From positions 1-64,000 of the forward strand of contig NZ_CP102734.1 in NCBI RefSeq assembly GCF_024722375.1: a stretch of 64,000 nucleotides of DNA. Reading direction: 5' to 3'. The DNA comes from Mycoplasma iguanae (GTDB lineage Bacteria > Bacillota_I > Bacilli_A > Mycoplasmatales > Metamycoplasmataceae). The position numbers and the translations under genes are program-made. This document shows positions 43,504 to 53,415 of this stretch, piece after piece (positions within the stretch are counted from its first letter, which is position 1; each line of letters opens with the position of its first letter). The notes under the pieces were generated by a model, which was given only the letters and a program-made list of their open reading frames with translations, searched no databases and was not told the DNA's origin.

Positions 43504-44310
43504 ATGAAAAAGAATTTTAAAAAATTACTTTTCTTTAGTGTTGCTTCATTAACTTCATTAGCGTTTGTTATTTCTTGTTCTCCTTCAAGTGCACAATCAT
43601 TTAATTATGAAAAATTTAATAATTTTGCTAATTCTCCACTTTGAGAAAAATTACCTGTAACTGCAGAAGGAACTTTAGTAAGTTGAACCGACGGAGATAC
43701 AGCCATTATTAACTATCAACTGAAAAATTCGGATGAATTAGTGACAAACAAAAGAATCAGAATTATGTATCTAGATACTCCTGAAACCAAAAAACAACAA
43801 AATGGTGAATGAGTATCAACTACAGGTACAGAATTTAAATTTGCAAATGAAGCAAAACTTTATGCAGAAAAAATTATTCCTGCAGGTTCAAAAATTAAAT
43901 TAATTTTTAAAGGAACAAACGGAATACCTGAAGCTGATACTTATGGAAGATTAATCGGAACTATTTTTTATGGTGAAAATTTTGCTAAAAATTTCTCTGT
44001 AGAAATGGTGGGTCAAGGATTTTCGATTCCTTTTACAGAAAATAGATCGTCTTTATTAGAGGATTATTTACCTGATCATTATTTAGTAAGAGCATTAGCG
44101 GAAGCATTTAATGAAGCTTATTATTCTAAAAAAGGAATTCACAGCTTAAGAACTGATACAAAAAGTTTCAACTATTTTGATGATATTTTCAAAACCAGAG
44201 GAATTGGAAGTAATATTTCACAAGCAAAATATTTCATTGATGCCAATCACCCTGAAACAGACACAGATTCAAGTGTATGAGATAATTTAAAATTAATTGA
44301 AAGCAAATAA
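43504..44310 (+). CDS. Surface thermonuclease-like lipoprotein (MG186/Mhp379-like)
   Basis: A 268-residue lipoprotein, signal peptide ending AFVISC (Cys 25). The mature part is a staphylococcal-nuclease (TNase/SNc) domain: SWTDGDTAII, RIRIMYLDTPE with the catalytic Arg and Asp, and DTYGRLIGTIFY with the second Arg. Mhp379 of M. hyopneumoniae is a Ca-dependent surface exonuclease of this family. Within this operon it would cut host DNA or RNA at the surface to feed the importer. It starts 4 nt after the binding lipoprotein stop. Confidence 0.9.
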
Positions 44311-44334
44311 TTAAAATTTACGAAAAGAGTTACT

Positions 44335-46179
44335 ATGTTTAAAAAACTTTTATTTGATTTATTATTGTTAAATAAAAAGAAAAAAGAAGAATACAGTAAA
44401 AAACTTGATGTGGTTAAAAGTTTTAGTGATAAAAGATACCAGTTACAGTCAGTAAATCCCGAAATTGAACTACGTAATTTAGTTGTGGATTTTGGAGATA
44501 CACTTGCAATTGATAACAGCAATATTAAAATTCAAAAAGGTGACTTAGTCACTTTTTTAGGGCCTTCAGGTTGTGGAAAAACCACAACACTTAATGCAAT
44601 TGCTGGCCTTTTAACACCGACAAGTGGTCAAATTTTATTTCGTGGTGAAGATGTAACTAAAAAAGATCCTAAAAATAGAAATCTAGGATTGGTATTTCAA
44701 AACTATGCACTTTATCCCCATTTATCTGTTTATGAAAACATCGCTTTTCCATTAAGAAATGATGTTCAATGAAGAATAGATGTCAAAAATAAAAGTTTAG
44801 AATTTAAAAACAAGGTAAACTCATTAATTTTTGAAGCAAACGGTGCATCAGGAGAGGAATTAGAAAAATATAAAAGATATTTTTTTATATTTTTAGATAC
44901 CGCCAAAGAGATGAAAAGTTATTATAATAACTTAAAATCAGAACTAACTCAAAAAATTAGTGCACTGGAAACAAATAAAAAATTATCTAAAGTACATAAG
45001 CAAAGTTATCTTGCAAAAATCAGCAAAGATTTATTAGATTTCAAAAAGAAAAATTTAAATTTAGATAAACTAAAAGATAATTATTTAGAAATTGTTAAAA
45101 CTTTAAACACTGAAAAATTAGAAGAATTTATGCAAGCTTTTAGTAATGGACAAGAAGCAATCACTTGATATAAAAAAATAGCAAAATTTATTCATGAACA
45201 TTATAAAAAATTACTAAATAATTTGTCTCAAGAATTAAAATCAGAAAAAGCAAGAGTTAAAAGCACAGAAGATTACAAAAAAATGAAGCAAATTAAAAAC
45301 GAAATTGTTATTTTGCATCATTTATCCTGAAAACAATATAAATTGTATGAAAAAGAATTGATTAATAAATATTCTTTAAGTAGAAATAATTTATCAGCAC
45401 AAAATTTAGAAAAAGTAGAACATTTTTCAGAAAACATTTTAAGTATTAATGAGTGAATTCACAAAGAAGTAATGGAAGTTTCTGAAAAAGTAGAAATTAC
45501 TAAAAATTTACATAAAAAACCTACTAAACTTTCTGGTGGACAGCAACAAAGGGTGGCTATAGCTCGGGGAATTGTTCGTAAACCAAAAATTCTATTAATG
45601 GATGAACCACTATCAAACTTGGACGCAAAATTGAGAACACAAACAAGAAAATGAATTCGTAAAATTCAAAGTGAATTAGGAATTACAACGATTTTTGTTA
45701 CTCACGATCAAGAAGAAGCTATGTCTATTTCTGACACAATTGTTTGTATGTCAGAAGGAAAAATTCAACAAATTGGTTCACCTATGGAATTATATGAAAA
45801 ACCTACAAATGAATTTGTAGCTCGTTTTTTAGGAACTCCAGAAATGACAATTATTGAAGCACAAAACAAAGCGGGAAAAGTTTATATTAAAGATGCTTTT
45901 CTATTTGAAAATAAAGATTTAAAACATAAAACCTTAAAAGTAGGACTAAGAAGTGAACACTTAATAGAAGATACTAAAGGAACTATTAGTGCAGTTATTG
46001 AAACAGTAGAATATTTAGGTAAAGATGTTTTAGCAAGTGTAAATTTTCAAGATGTTAAAATCAATGTTTTTTTAAAGAATAAAAAAACATATGAAGTAGG
46101 TGAAGAAGTTAAAATGTCAGTTCCAGAAAAGCTGATTTACTTATTCGATAAAAACGGAGAAAGAATCAATGCTAAATAA
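44335..46179 (+). CDS. ABC transporter ATP-binding protein with ~225-residue insertion (MG187-like)
   Basis: A 614-residue CUT1/MalK-type ATPase. Walker [10 protein letters not shown] is at residues 76-84 and the Q-loop [11 protein letters not shown] near 120, but the LSGGQQQR signature is only at residue 399. The normal distance is about 95 residues, so roughly residues 146-375 are a Lys/Glu-rich, helical insertion in the helical subdomain. Walker [13 protein letters not shown] and the H-loop [13 protein letters not shown] follow, then a short regulatory domain. M. genitalium MG187 (about 585 residues) has the same oversize form. An N-terminal extension of about 40 residues is also present. 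Confidence 0.92.
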
Positions 46180-47173
46180 CTTTTTATTAAAAAGAAAGTT
46201 AAAAACTAAAAATTTAGAGCTTTCTTATCTTCACAAAAGAATTGCATTTTGAAAACCTTTGCTTTTTCTTTTACCTTCTTTAGCAATTATCATTTTATTT
46301 TCAATCATCCCTTTCATTATGGCTTTTCAAAAATCTTTTTTATTTGAAACTGACAGTGAAATAGCGCAAAGTGAAACATTTGGTTTTGAAGCATTTAGAT
46401 ATGTTTTAGAAGATAATACCTTTTTAATAGGTTTAAGAAATTCATTATTATATGGGTTACTAAGTTTACCTATTACTCTTGTAATTTCAATCTTAATTTC
46501 GTCAGCAATAGCCCATCTTTATAATAAACTAGCAAGAGGTTTTTGACAAACTGTTTTTTTCTTACCTTATGTAACTAATGGCGTTGCGATTGCTGCATCC
46601 TTTGTGTATTTTTTCGATTCACAAATGGGAATTGTTAATGAATTAACAGGAGTAAAAAACCTGTGACTAGATAGTTCAGATCCTTGAAGTATGAATCCCT
46701 TTATTGTTATTTTAACAAATGGTGTTTGAAGTAGCTTAGCTTTTCAAGTAGTTTTATTAACAACAGCAATGTTATCTGTAGATAAAACACTTTATAAAGC
46801 TGCATCAATTGATGGTGCTTCTAGATTAAAACAATTTTTCCGAATTACTTTGCCAACAATTAAAGGAACTTTAAATTTAATTATTACTTTAGGAATTATT
46901 GGTGGAATTAGAGTTTTTCCGATCGCTATTTTTCAAAGTGATGTCGCTAAAGCAATTCAAAATGGTGGAGCTACTTTAATGATTTATATTTATGATCAAA
47001 TTGGTAATTCACAATATGCAATTGCAGGAGCTGCCACAATCTTCTTATTCTTAATCGGAGTTAGCTTTAGTTTCATGATGAAGAGTGGAATTAAATTAAT
47101 TATTAATTTATCAACAAGAATGGGGGAAAAACGTGTTCACAATAAAGTTAAAAATTCAAAAATTTATAAGTAA
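46169..47173 (+). CDS. ABC transporter permease 1 (MG188-like)
   Basis: A 334-residue membrane protein of the MalF/UgpA class. A cytoplasmic N-terminus is followed by six membrane segments and an EAA-type loop, [21 protein letters not shown], that docks on the ATPase. The ATG overlaps the ATPase gene by 11 nt and has a GGAGAAAG ribosome binding site. It pairs with the following MalG-type permease. Confidence 0.92.
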
Positions 47174-48098
47174 TATTGTAATTTCTCGTAATGCAGATAA
47201 AATTTCTGCACAAGTTAGAGAAAATAGTTTTTTCCAAATTTTCAAAGCATTTTTGTGAAAAGCAATTATTTTAGGTTTCTTTGCCTTATTAATAGTTTTA
47301 CCATTCTATATCATGATTATTTTATCTATATCTTCTAATGAATACATTCGTGAAGCAGGTCAAGACAGGTCAATTTTTTGGCCTGATGGAATGCATTTTT
47401 CCAATTTTGTAGATGCTTGAGAAAAAGGTTACTTTGAAGCTATCATGGGTTCATTAATTGTAACAGTACTATCAATTGTCTTTAAAATTTTCTTTGCTAT
47501 GTTTTTTGGGTATGCCTTTTCATTAAGAAATTGAAGATTCAAAAAAGCAATGTGAGCAGTTTTTCTATCGATTTTATTATTACCAGATTCTGCATTACTT
47601 TTAGGACAATACAGAGTTGTCACTATTTTAGGATGAACTAAGGGATATTACTTAATTGGAGCACTTTTTTTACCTTATGTTGCTTCAGTTGTTAGTGGAT
47701 TTATGTATAGAAATTCTTTTGAACAAATTCCTGATCGTGTAAAAGAAGCAGCTATGGTAGATGGTTGTTCAGGAATAAAATATCTAGTTAAAGTTGCAAT
47801 GCCAATGGTTTCACCGACAACTTGAACAGTAATGATTTTAACCGCTTTTTCAGCATGAAATGCATTATTATGACCATTATTATTGTTAAATGGAAATGAT
47901 TTTATGAATGTTATTAATATTTGAGCAATGGATATTGGTAGACCAGTTGTTGGAGCAGATGAAGTTTTACAAATAGATCAAGGTACAAAAATGGCTGGAA
48001 GTATTTTAGCTATCTTACCTATGTTTATTTTCTTCTTCTTATTCAGAAAAAGAATTATGGGTGCAATTGGAAAACAAGGTTCAGCAATTAAAGGATAG
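47133..48098 (+). CDS. ABC transporter permease 2 (MG189-like)
   Basis: A 321-residue MalG/UgpE-class permease with a GTG start. The start is supported by GGGGG 6 nt upstream; the gene overlaps permease 1 by 41 nt. Membrane segments and the EAA loop VKEAAMVDGCSGIKYLVKVAMP are clear. TGA-Trp codons hide most of it in the standard code. Together the two permeases form the channel of the nucleic-acid-linked importer. Confidence 0.9.
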
Positions 48099-48101
48099 CT
48101 T

Positions 48102-48269
48102 ATGAAAAAAATAAAAAAAGATCAAATTATTCGAAAAATTAAATATTGACAAACTTTTGCATTTCCATTTTTTATTGTCATTGTTGGTATTCTTGCTACA
48201 GTTTTTGCATTCTATGCACTAGGTCATTTATTAGTGGATGTAATTAGTAAAAACTCATTTTGAAATTAA
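48102..48269 (+). CDS. Small single-span membrane protein in importer operon
   Basis: A 55-residue frame hidden by two TGA-Trp codons. It starts 3 nt after the permease stop, is preceded by AAGGATAG, and ends 13 nt before the operon terminator, so it is clearly in the operon. A Lys/Arg-rich N-terminus (about 16 residues) precedes one hydrophobic span from about FAFPFFIVIVGILATVFAFY. I do not recognise a family. It could be an accessory subunit of the importer. Confidence 0.7.
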
Positions 48270-48282
48270 ATTATCTTCACTT

Positions 48283-48310
48283 AAAACTAGTTTCATAACT
48301 AGTTTTTTTT
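48283..48310 (+). terminator. Intrinsic terminator of importer operon
   Basis: A 10-bp stem (AAAACTAGTT / AACTAGTTTT) with a TCAT tetraloop and T8. Confidence 0.9.
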
Positions 48311-48350
48311 GTTTCTTGAACATTTCTTAATTAACAAAAATTAAGATTGT

Positions 48351-48356
48351 TATAAT
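48351..48356 (+). promoter_or_regulatory. Leaderless-type extended -10 promoter of tsaE-tsaB-tsaD
   Basis: TGtTATAAT ends 10 nt before the tsaE ATG, with no ribosome binding site between. Confidence 0.6.
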
Positions 48357-48366
48357 TGTAATTAGT

Positions 48367-48759
48367 ATGAAAATTAAAACAACATCTATAGATCAATTAG
48401 AATTTGTAGTTTCTAGCATTTTATCTTTAATAAAAAAAAATAAATATATTTTATTAAATGGTGAAATGGGGAGTGGTAAGACCACTTTAGTAAAACTAAT
48501 ATCTCAAAAACTTGGTGAAAAATCAATAGTAAATTCACCAACTTTTAATATTATGAAAGTGTATAATGAATTTGTGCATATTGATGCTTATAAAATTACT
48601 GGTAATTTAGAAGAATATGAAGACTTCTTTGAAGATAAAATAGTATTCATTGAATGAGCTAAAAATTTAGTTTTAGATTACAATCAATTTTTAACAATTG
48701 ATATTGAATTAATTGATGAAAATACAAGAATTTATACTATAGAGGAGCACAATAATTAA
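48367..48759 (+). CDS. tsaE: tRNA t6A biosynthesis ATPase TsaE
   Basis: TsaE (130 residues) is the small P-loop ATPase that supports the TsaB-TsaD complex making t6A37 in ANN-decoding tRNAs. Walker A GEMGSGKTT, SPTFNIMKVYN and VHIDAYK are family hallmarks, and FIEWAKN (TGA-Trp) forms the Walker B-proximal region. The stop overlaps the tsaB start (TAATG). Confidence 0.94.
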
Positions 48760-49313
48760 TGCATATTTTTTTAGATAGTAGCAATGAAGATTTATTTATT
48801 GCCTTGTATGATGATCAACAAAAATGCATTAGTTTTTTTCATGAAATTAATCTCCTGAAAAAAGTAGAAAAAATTCCGGTATTTTTTGAAAAATTATTAT
48901 CAAAAAATAATTTAAAAATAACAAATATTAAAGCAATTTATTTAAATTTAGGTCCAGGAACATTTACCGGTTCAAGAATTAGTTTAGTTTATGCTAGAAC
49001 ACTTGTGCAGTTAACAAATATTAAATTATTCACTACTAATACTTTCAGTTTAATTGATAAAACCAATTATGAAAATCAAAATATTTATATAGATGCTAAA
49101 GGGAAAAAAGTGTATCATGCTCAAATGAAAAACAATCAAATTGTGAGTGAAATAAATATTTTAGAAGTCAACCAAAATATGATTATTTCAAAATTAAACT
49201 TTGAAGATCTTAAATTAAGTTTTAAAAATTATTTAGATATTTTTAAAGAAGAAAAAGATATTTTAGCTATCTCACCACTGTACATAAAAAAACCTCAAAT
49301 AGGAAGTTATTAG
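48759..49313 (+). CDS. tsaB: tRNA t6A biosynthesis protein TsaB
   Basis: TsaB (184 residues) is the inactive TsaD-like partner that dimerises with TsaD. The motif LNLGPGTFTGSRISL is diagnostic. It lacks the metal-binding histidines of TsaD. It follows tsaE with a 1-nt overlap and ends directly before the tsaD ATG; it is shorter than E. coli TsaB (about 230), as usual in mollicutes. Confidence 0.93.
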   Translation: MHIFLDSSNEDLFIALYDDQQKCISFFHEINLLKKVEKIPVFFEKLLSKNNLKITNIKAIYLNLGPGTFTGSRISLVYARTLVQLTNIKLFTTNTFSLIDKTNYENQNIYIDAKGKKVYHAQMKNNQIVSEINILEVNQNMIISKLNFEDLKLSFKNYLDIFKEEKDILAISPLYIKKPQIGSY

Positions 49314-50249
49314 ATGACAATTTTAGGTATAGAAACTTCACATGATGACACTTCTGTAGCACTTTTAAAAAATGGTGAAGTTTTAAAAATGTTCATTTTT
49401 AGTCAAATTGATATTCATGCCAAATATGGTGGAACAATTCCGGAAATAGCATCAAGAGAGCATGTCAATAATGTAGCTTTAGTTTTAGAAGAATTTAAAA
49501 AAGAATTTAATTTAAATGAAATAGATTTTATTGCTTATACAGCAGAACCGGGACTTCTAGGAGCATTGCATATTGGCTACCTTTTTGCTTCAGCAATTTC
49601 ATTGGCTTTAGATAAACCCTTAAAGCCGATTAATCATTTAGTGGGGCATATTTTTTCAACAGCTATTGAAAAAGAAATCACTTATCCAGCTTTAGCCTTA
49701 ATTGTTTCTGGAGGTCACACACAAATCAATTATTTAAGTTCACCTATCCAAATTTCATTGATTGGTGAAACCTTAGATGATGCAGTGGGTGAAGTATATG
49801 ATAAAGTAGCTAGAAAATTAGATTTAGGTTTTCCGGGTGGTCCAGCAATTGATCAATTAGTTCAAAATTCAAAGAGTGAATGTAAAAAGCTTTATTCAAT
49901 TCCTAAAACAGAAAATAAATTTAGCTTTTCTCTAAGTGGGATTAAAACACAAGTAATTAATGAAGTAAATAAATTTATTCAAAAAAATGAAATAATACCT
50001 GCTGAACAAATTGCTGTTTGCTTTCAAAAAACCATTGTTGAATATTTAAAACAGAAAATTGAATCAGCATTAAAAGATTTTCCAGTAAAATCTTTACTAT
50101 TAGCTGGAGGAGTTTCAGCAAACAGTGATATTAGAACAATGATTTTATCATTACACAAGAATGCCATTATACCTAATCTTAAATATGCAACGGACAATGG
50201 TGCAATGATTGCCAAAGCTGCGGAAATATTGGAAGATTTCAAAAATTAA
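49314..50249 (+). CDS. tsaD: tRNA threonylcarbamoyl-adenosine synthase TsaD
   Basis: TsaD (311 residues) transfers the threonylcarbamoyl group to A37 of tRNA. N-terminal GIETSHDDTSVAL, the metal-binding HLVGHIFS pair, VSGGHTQI and the C-terminal AGGVSANSDIR and DNGAMIAKA are all present. It immediately follows tsaB. The TsaC enzyme that makes the threonylcarbamoyl-AMP intermediate is not in this window. Confidence 0.97.
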   Translation: MTILGIETSHDDTSVALLKNGEVLKMFIFSQIDIHAKYGGTIPEIASREHVNNVALVLEEFKKEFNLNEIDFIAYTAEPGLLGALHIGYLFASAISLALDKPLKPINHLVGHIFSTAIEKEITYPALALIVSGGHTQINYLSSPIQISLIGETLDDAVGEVYDKVARKLDLGFPGGPAIDQLVQNSKSECKKLYSIPKTENKFSFSLSGIKTQVINEVNKFIQKNEIIPAEQIAVCFQKTIVEYLKQKIESALKDFPVKSLLLAGGVSANSDIRTMILSLHKNAIIPNLKYATDNGAMIAKAAEILEDFKN

Positions 50250-50310
50250 TTTTTTAATTTTATTAGTGCAAAACAAGTTATCTAAATAAAATTAAGATAA
50301 GTGAAAATAT

Positions 50311-50835
50311 ATGTCAAAAAAAGAATTTATTTATTTAGCATTAAATAAACCCAAAGGATATGTAAGTGCATTAAAAGATAATTTAAATCCTACAATTTTA
50401 GAACTGGTTCAAGAACCAACACAAAATTTACATATTGTAGGAAGGTTAGATAAAGATACAACAGGCTTAATTCTTTTAACAAATGATGGTTCATTTACTC
50501 ACAGAATTACCCATCCCAAAAAACATGTTGCAAAGAACTATGAAGTTACTTTATTAAAACCCTTTAGTGAAAAAGATAAAGAATTTTTGGAAAAACCTTT
50601 TGCAATAGACTATGGTAAAACACCTATTAAAGGTGGAAAAGTTAATATTTTAAATGAGTATAAAATTCATTTAGCAATTCAAGAAGGTAAATATCATCAA
50701 GTTAAAAAAATGATTTTTAATATTGATAATGAAGTTGTAGCTTTACATAGAATTGCAATAGGAAAATTAAAATTATCGGATTTAAAACTAGAAATAGGAC
50801 AATATAAAAAAATTAAGAAAGAAGATGTAATATAG
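50311..50835 (+). CDS. RsuA/RluB-family pseudouridine synthase lacking the S4 domain
   Basis: A 174-residue pseudouridine synthase. The catalytic motif GRLDKDTTGLILLTNDG contains the active Asp, with LNKPKGYVSA at the N-terminus and GKYHQVKKM near the end. RsuA/RluB proteins normally begin with an S4 RNA-binding domain of about 60 residues; here the catalytic domain starts at once and the 61-nt upstream gap leaves no room for one. The rRNA target (16S U516 or 23S) cannot be told. Followed after 8 nt by the DHH genes. Confidence 0.88.
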   Translation: MSKKEFIYLALNKPKGYVSALKDNLNPTILELVQEPTQNLHIVGRLDKDTTGLILLTNDGSFTHRITHPKKHVAKNYEVTLLKPFSEKDKEFLEKPFAIDYGKTPIKGGKVNILNEYKIHLAIQEGKYHQVKKMIFNIDNEVVALHRIAIGKLKLSDLKLEIGQYKKIKKEDVI

Positions 50836-50843
50836 GACAAACT

Positions 50844-51806
50844 ATGAAAAAAGGAAGTTATTTATTAATTAAAAAAGCCATTGAAAAATATGATAATATT
50901 TTTATTTTTCATCACATCAGACCAGATGGAGACTGTTTAGGTTCACAATTCGGTTTAAAAGAAATGATAGAAGCAACTTATCCTGACAAAAAGGTTTTTG
51001 CAGTAGGGGACAGTGGCGGAATTCTAAATTTTTTAGATTTTACACATAACAACAATTTTACAGAAAAAGATTTTGAAAATTCTTTAGGAATTGTTGTAGA
51101 TGCCTCTAGCTCAAATAGAATTGAAATGAACCAATTAATTTTAGAAAAAAAATTGACAGCTATGGCCAGAATTGATCATCACCCTAATGGTGCTGATATT
51201 AATTATCAATATAATTGAATTGACTCATCATTTGTAGCGGCAGCTGAACAAATAGGTTATTTAGCTTGAAAAGGAAAATATAAATTAACTCAAAAAGCTG
51301 TTGAATATATTTACTTAGGAATTCACACCGATTCTGGTAGATTTTTTTACAGCAATACATCAGCAAGAACTTTTCAAGTTGTAGCTCATTTATCTAAAAA
51401 TGGTTTAAATGTTTTTGATATAAATCAAAAACTAGCATTAAGAAAATTAAAAGATATTGCTTTTAGCGGAAAAGTTTTATCAGGTTTCAAAACTGATGGA
51501 CCAATTATTTATTTTCATGTTACAGAAAAAATTATCAAAGAACTTGATTTAACATATGAAGAAGGATCTTTTGTTAATATTTTGGCCAATATTCAAGGTT
51601 ATCCTATTTGAATTTTCTTTATCGATCAACCAGATAAAACTATTAGAGTAAGATTAAGATCAAACGGTCCAAAAGTAAATATTGTTGGACGTATGTTTAA
51701 TGGCGGCGGTCATGATATGGCTTCAGGAGCTACTTTAAGTAGTAAGAAAGAAATTAAAAAAGTTTTAGAAGAATGTAAAAAACTTCTTGAAGAAGGAAAT
51801 AATTAA
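50844..51806 (+). CDS. DHH-family phosphoesterase 1 (NrnA/MgpA-like)
   Basis: A 320-residue DHH/DHHA1 phosphoesterase. FHHIRPDGDCLGSQFGLK carries the first metal ligands, DHHPNGAD the DHH motif, and GGGHDMASGA the DHHA1 substrate loop. NrnA-type enzymes degrade nanoRNA and dephosphorylate pAp; the MgpA family (M. genitalium MG190 lies directly after MG189) is the mollicute form. The stop overlaps the next gene (TAATG). Confidence 0.93.
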
Positions 51807-52795
51807 TGAATAACACAGAAACAAAAAAAATTATCAAAGATATTATTTCACTTATTGAAGAACATGACAAGATTGTAATTTTTCATCACATCAGACCAGA
51901 CGGAGACTGTTTAGGCTCACAATTCGGTTTAAAAAGAGCAATTGAATTAAACTATCCAGAAAAAGAAGTAAAAGCTGTAGGTAATGCAAAAGGATCTTTT
52001 ACATTTCTTGGTTTAGATCAACATGATAATGAACCTAGTGAAGAATTTTTAAAAGAAGCACTTGCAATTGTTGTAGATGCTAATTTTAAAGAAAGAATTC
52101 AATCACGTCATTTATTGGATAATAATTTGTTTAAAAAAGTTTTAAGAATTGACCATCATCCCAATGATGATGATTTAGTTGAAAACGCTTACAGGTGAGT
52201 TGATTCTTCTTACATTGCAGCAGCTGAACAAATTGCAGATATTGTTTATCATGCAGAATGAAAATTAAATAAACAAACAGCTGAGACAATTTATCTAGGA
52301 ATTTATACCGATTCGGGAAGATTTTTATATAGTAATACATCAGCAAGAACATTCAGATTAGTTGAATTTTTGATGAACAATGGATTAGATTTAAATTTTG
52401 TCCATCAAAATTTAAATAAACAATCAATGAAATCACTAAAATATCAAGGTTATGTTTTAGATAGATTTAAAACTTCTGGAAAAGTTGCTTACTTTTTAAT
52501 TAATAGAGAAGAACAAATAAAACTGGATTTATCTCCAGCTCAAGCCAATAGACCTAATTTATTTGCAAATATGGAAGGTTACCCTATTTGAGTATTTTTT
52601 ACTCAGGAAGAAGATTCAAATTACCGAGTTGAATATCGTTCAAGTGGCCCATCTGTGAGAAATATTGCAGTAAAATGAGGTGGTGGAGGTCATGAAAAAG
52701 CATCAGGATCAATTATGAAATCAATTAATGATCTTGAAAAAATTATTGCTGATTGTAATACAGAAATAATTAAATGAGAAAAAGAAAATAATTAA
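51806..52795 (+). CDS. DHH-family phosphoesterase 2 (tandem paralogue)
   Basis: A 329-residue paralogue of the preceding protein, with nearly identical FHHIRPDGDCLGSQFGLK and TDSGRFLYSNTSARTF blocks, the DHHPND motif and a GGGGHEKASGS DHHA1 loop. All catalytic motifs are intact, so both copies should be active. Co-translated with copy 1 through the TAATG overlap. A division of labour (nanoRNase versus pAp phosphatase or cyclic dinucleotide products) is possible but not shown. Confidence 0.93.
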
Positions 52796-52885
52796 TTTAA
52801 TATTAAAAAAATTTATAAAAATAAAAAAAAGTTATTAAAACTGAATTTTATTTTTTACTCTTTATAATTTTTATAAAGGGGTGAA

Positions 52886-53320
52886 ATGAATATTTTTTTT
52901 ACAAAAGAAAACATTTTCTTAAATCAAGAAATTCACAGCAAGCAAGAAGCTATCAAAAAAGTAATGGAAATTTTTTTAGAAAAAAATGCTGTATTTGCTG
53001 AATATGAATCATCAATTATAAAGCGAGATCAAGATGCCTCTGTAGCTTTAGGAAATTTTTTAGCTTTACCACATGGACAATTAGATTCTGAGCATTTAAT
53101 TAAAAGCAATTGTGTTATTTTAATTCATACAAAAGAATTATTCTATTGAGATAATGAACCAATAAGATTTATTTTTGCTTTAGCATTAAAAAACCAAAAT
53201 CAAATGGAATTTATTCAAAAAGCAGGAGTTACCTTTAGCGATATTGATGAGGTAAATAAATATTTAAATAAAAAAGATCTAACTGTGGATGATTTATTTA
53301 ACTGAATTGAAAATCAATAA
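52886..53320 (+). CDS. PTS EIIA component, mannitol/fructose type
   Basis: A 144-residue PTS_EIIA type 2 domain. The phosphorylation-site motif is NFLALPHGQ (His) and the N-terminal part has the usual SKQEAIKKVMEIFLEKN helix. No EIIB, EIIC or sugar dehydrogenase gene adjoins it, so it may act with a remote permease or have a regulatory role, perhaps related to HPr and the HprK encoded earlier. AAGGGG ribosome binding site; a terminator follows. Confidence 0.88.
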
Positions 53321-53325
53321 ATATT

Positions 53326-53352
53326 AAAAATGGTGATAAAACCATTTTTTTT
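53326..53352 (+). terminator. Intrinsic terminator after PTS IIA
   Basis: A 9-bp stem (AAAAATGGT / ACCATTTTT) with T8. Confidence 0.8.
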
Positions 53353-53401
53353 ATTAAAAAATCCACTCATTATTTTAAAATGCTTAAAGTGTTAATAATG
53401 T

Positions 53402-53407
53402 TATAAT
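53402..53407 (+). promoter_or_regulatory. Leaderless-type extended -10 promoter of leuS
   Basis: TGtTATAAT ends 8 nt before the leuS ATG; no ribosome binding site fits between. Confidence 0.65.
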
Positions 53408-53415
53408 AAACTGAT

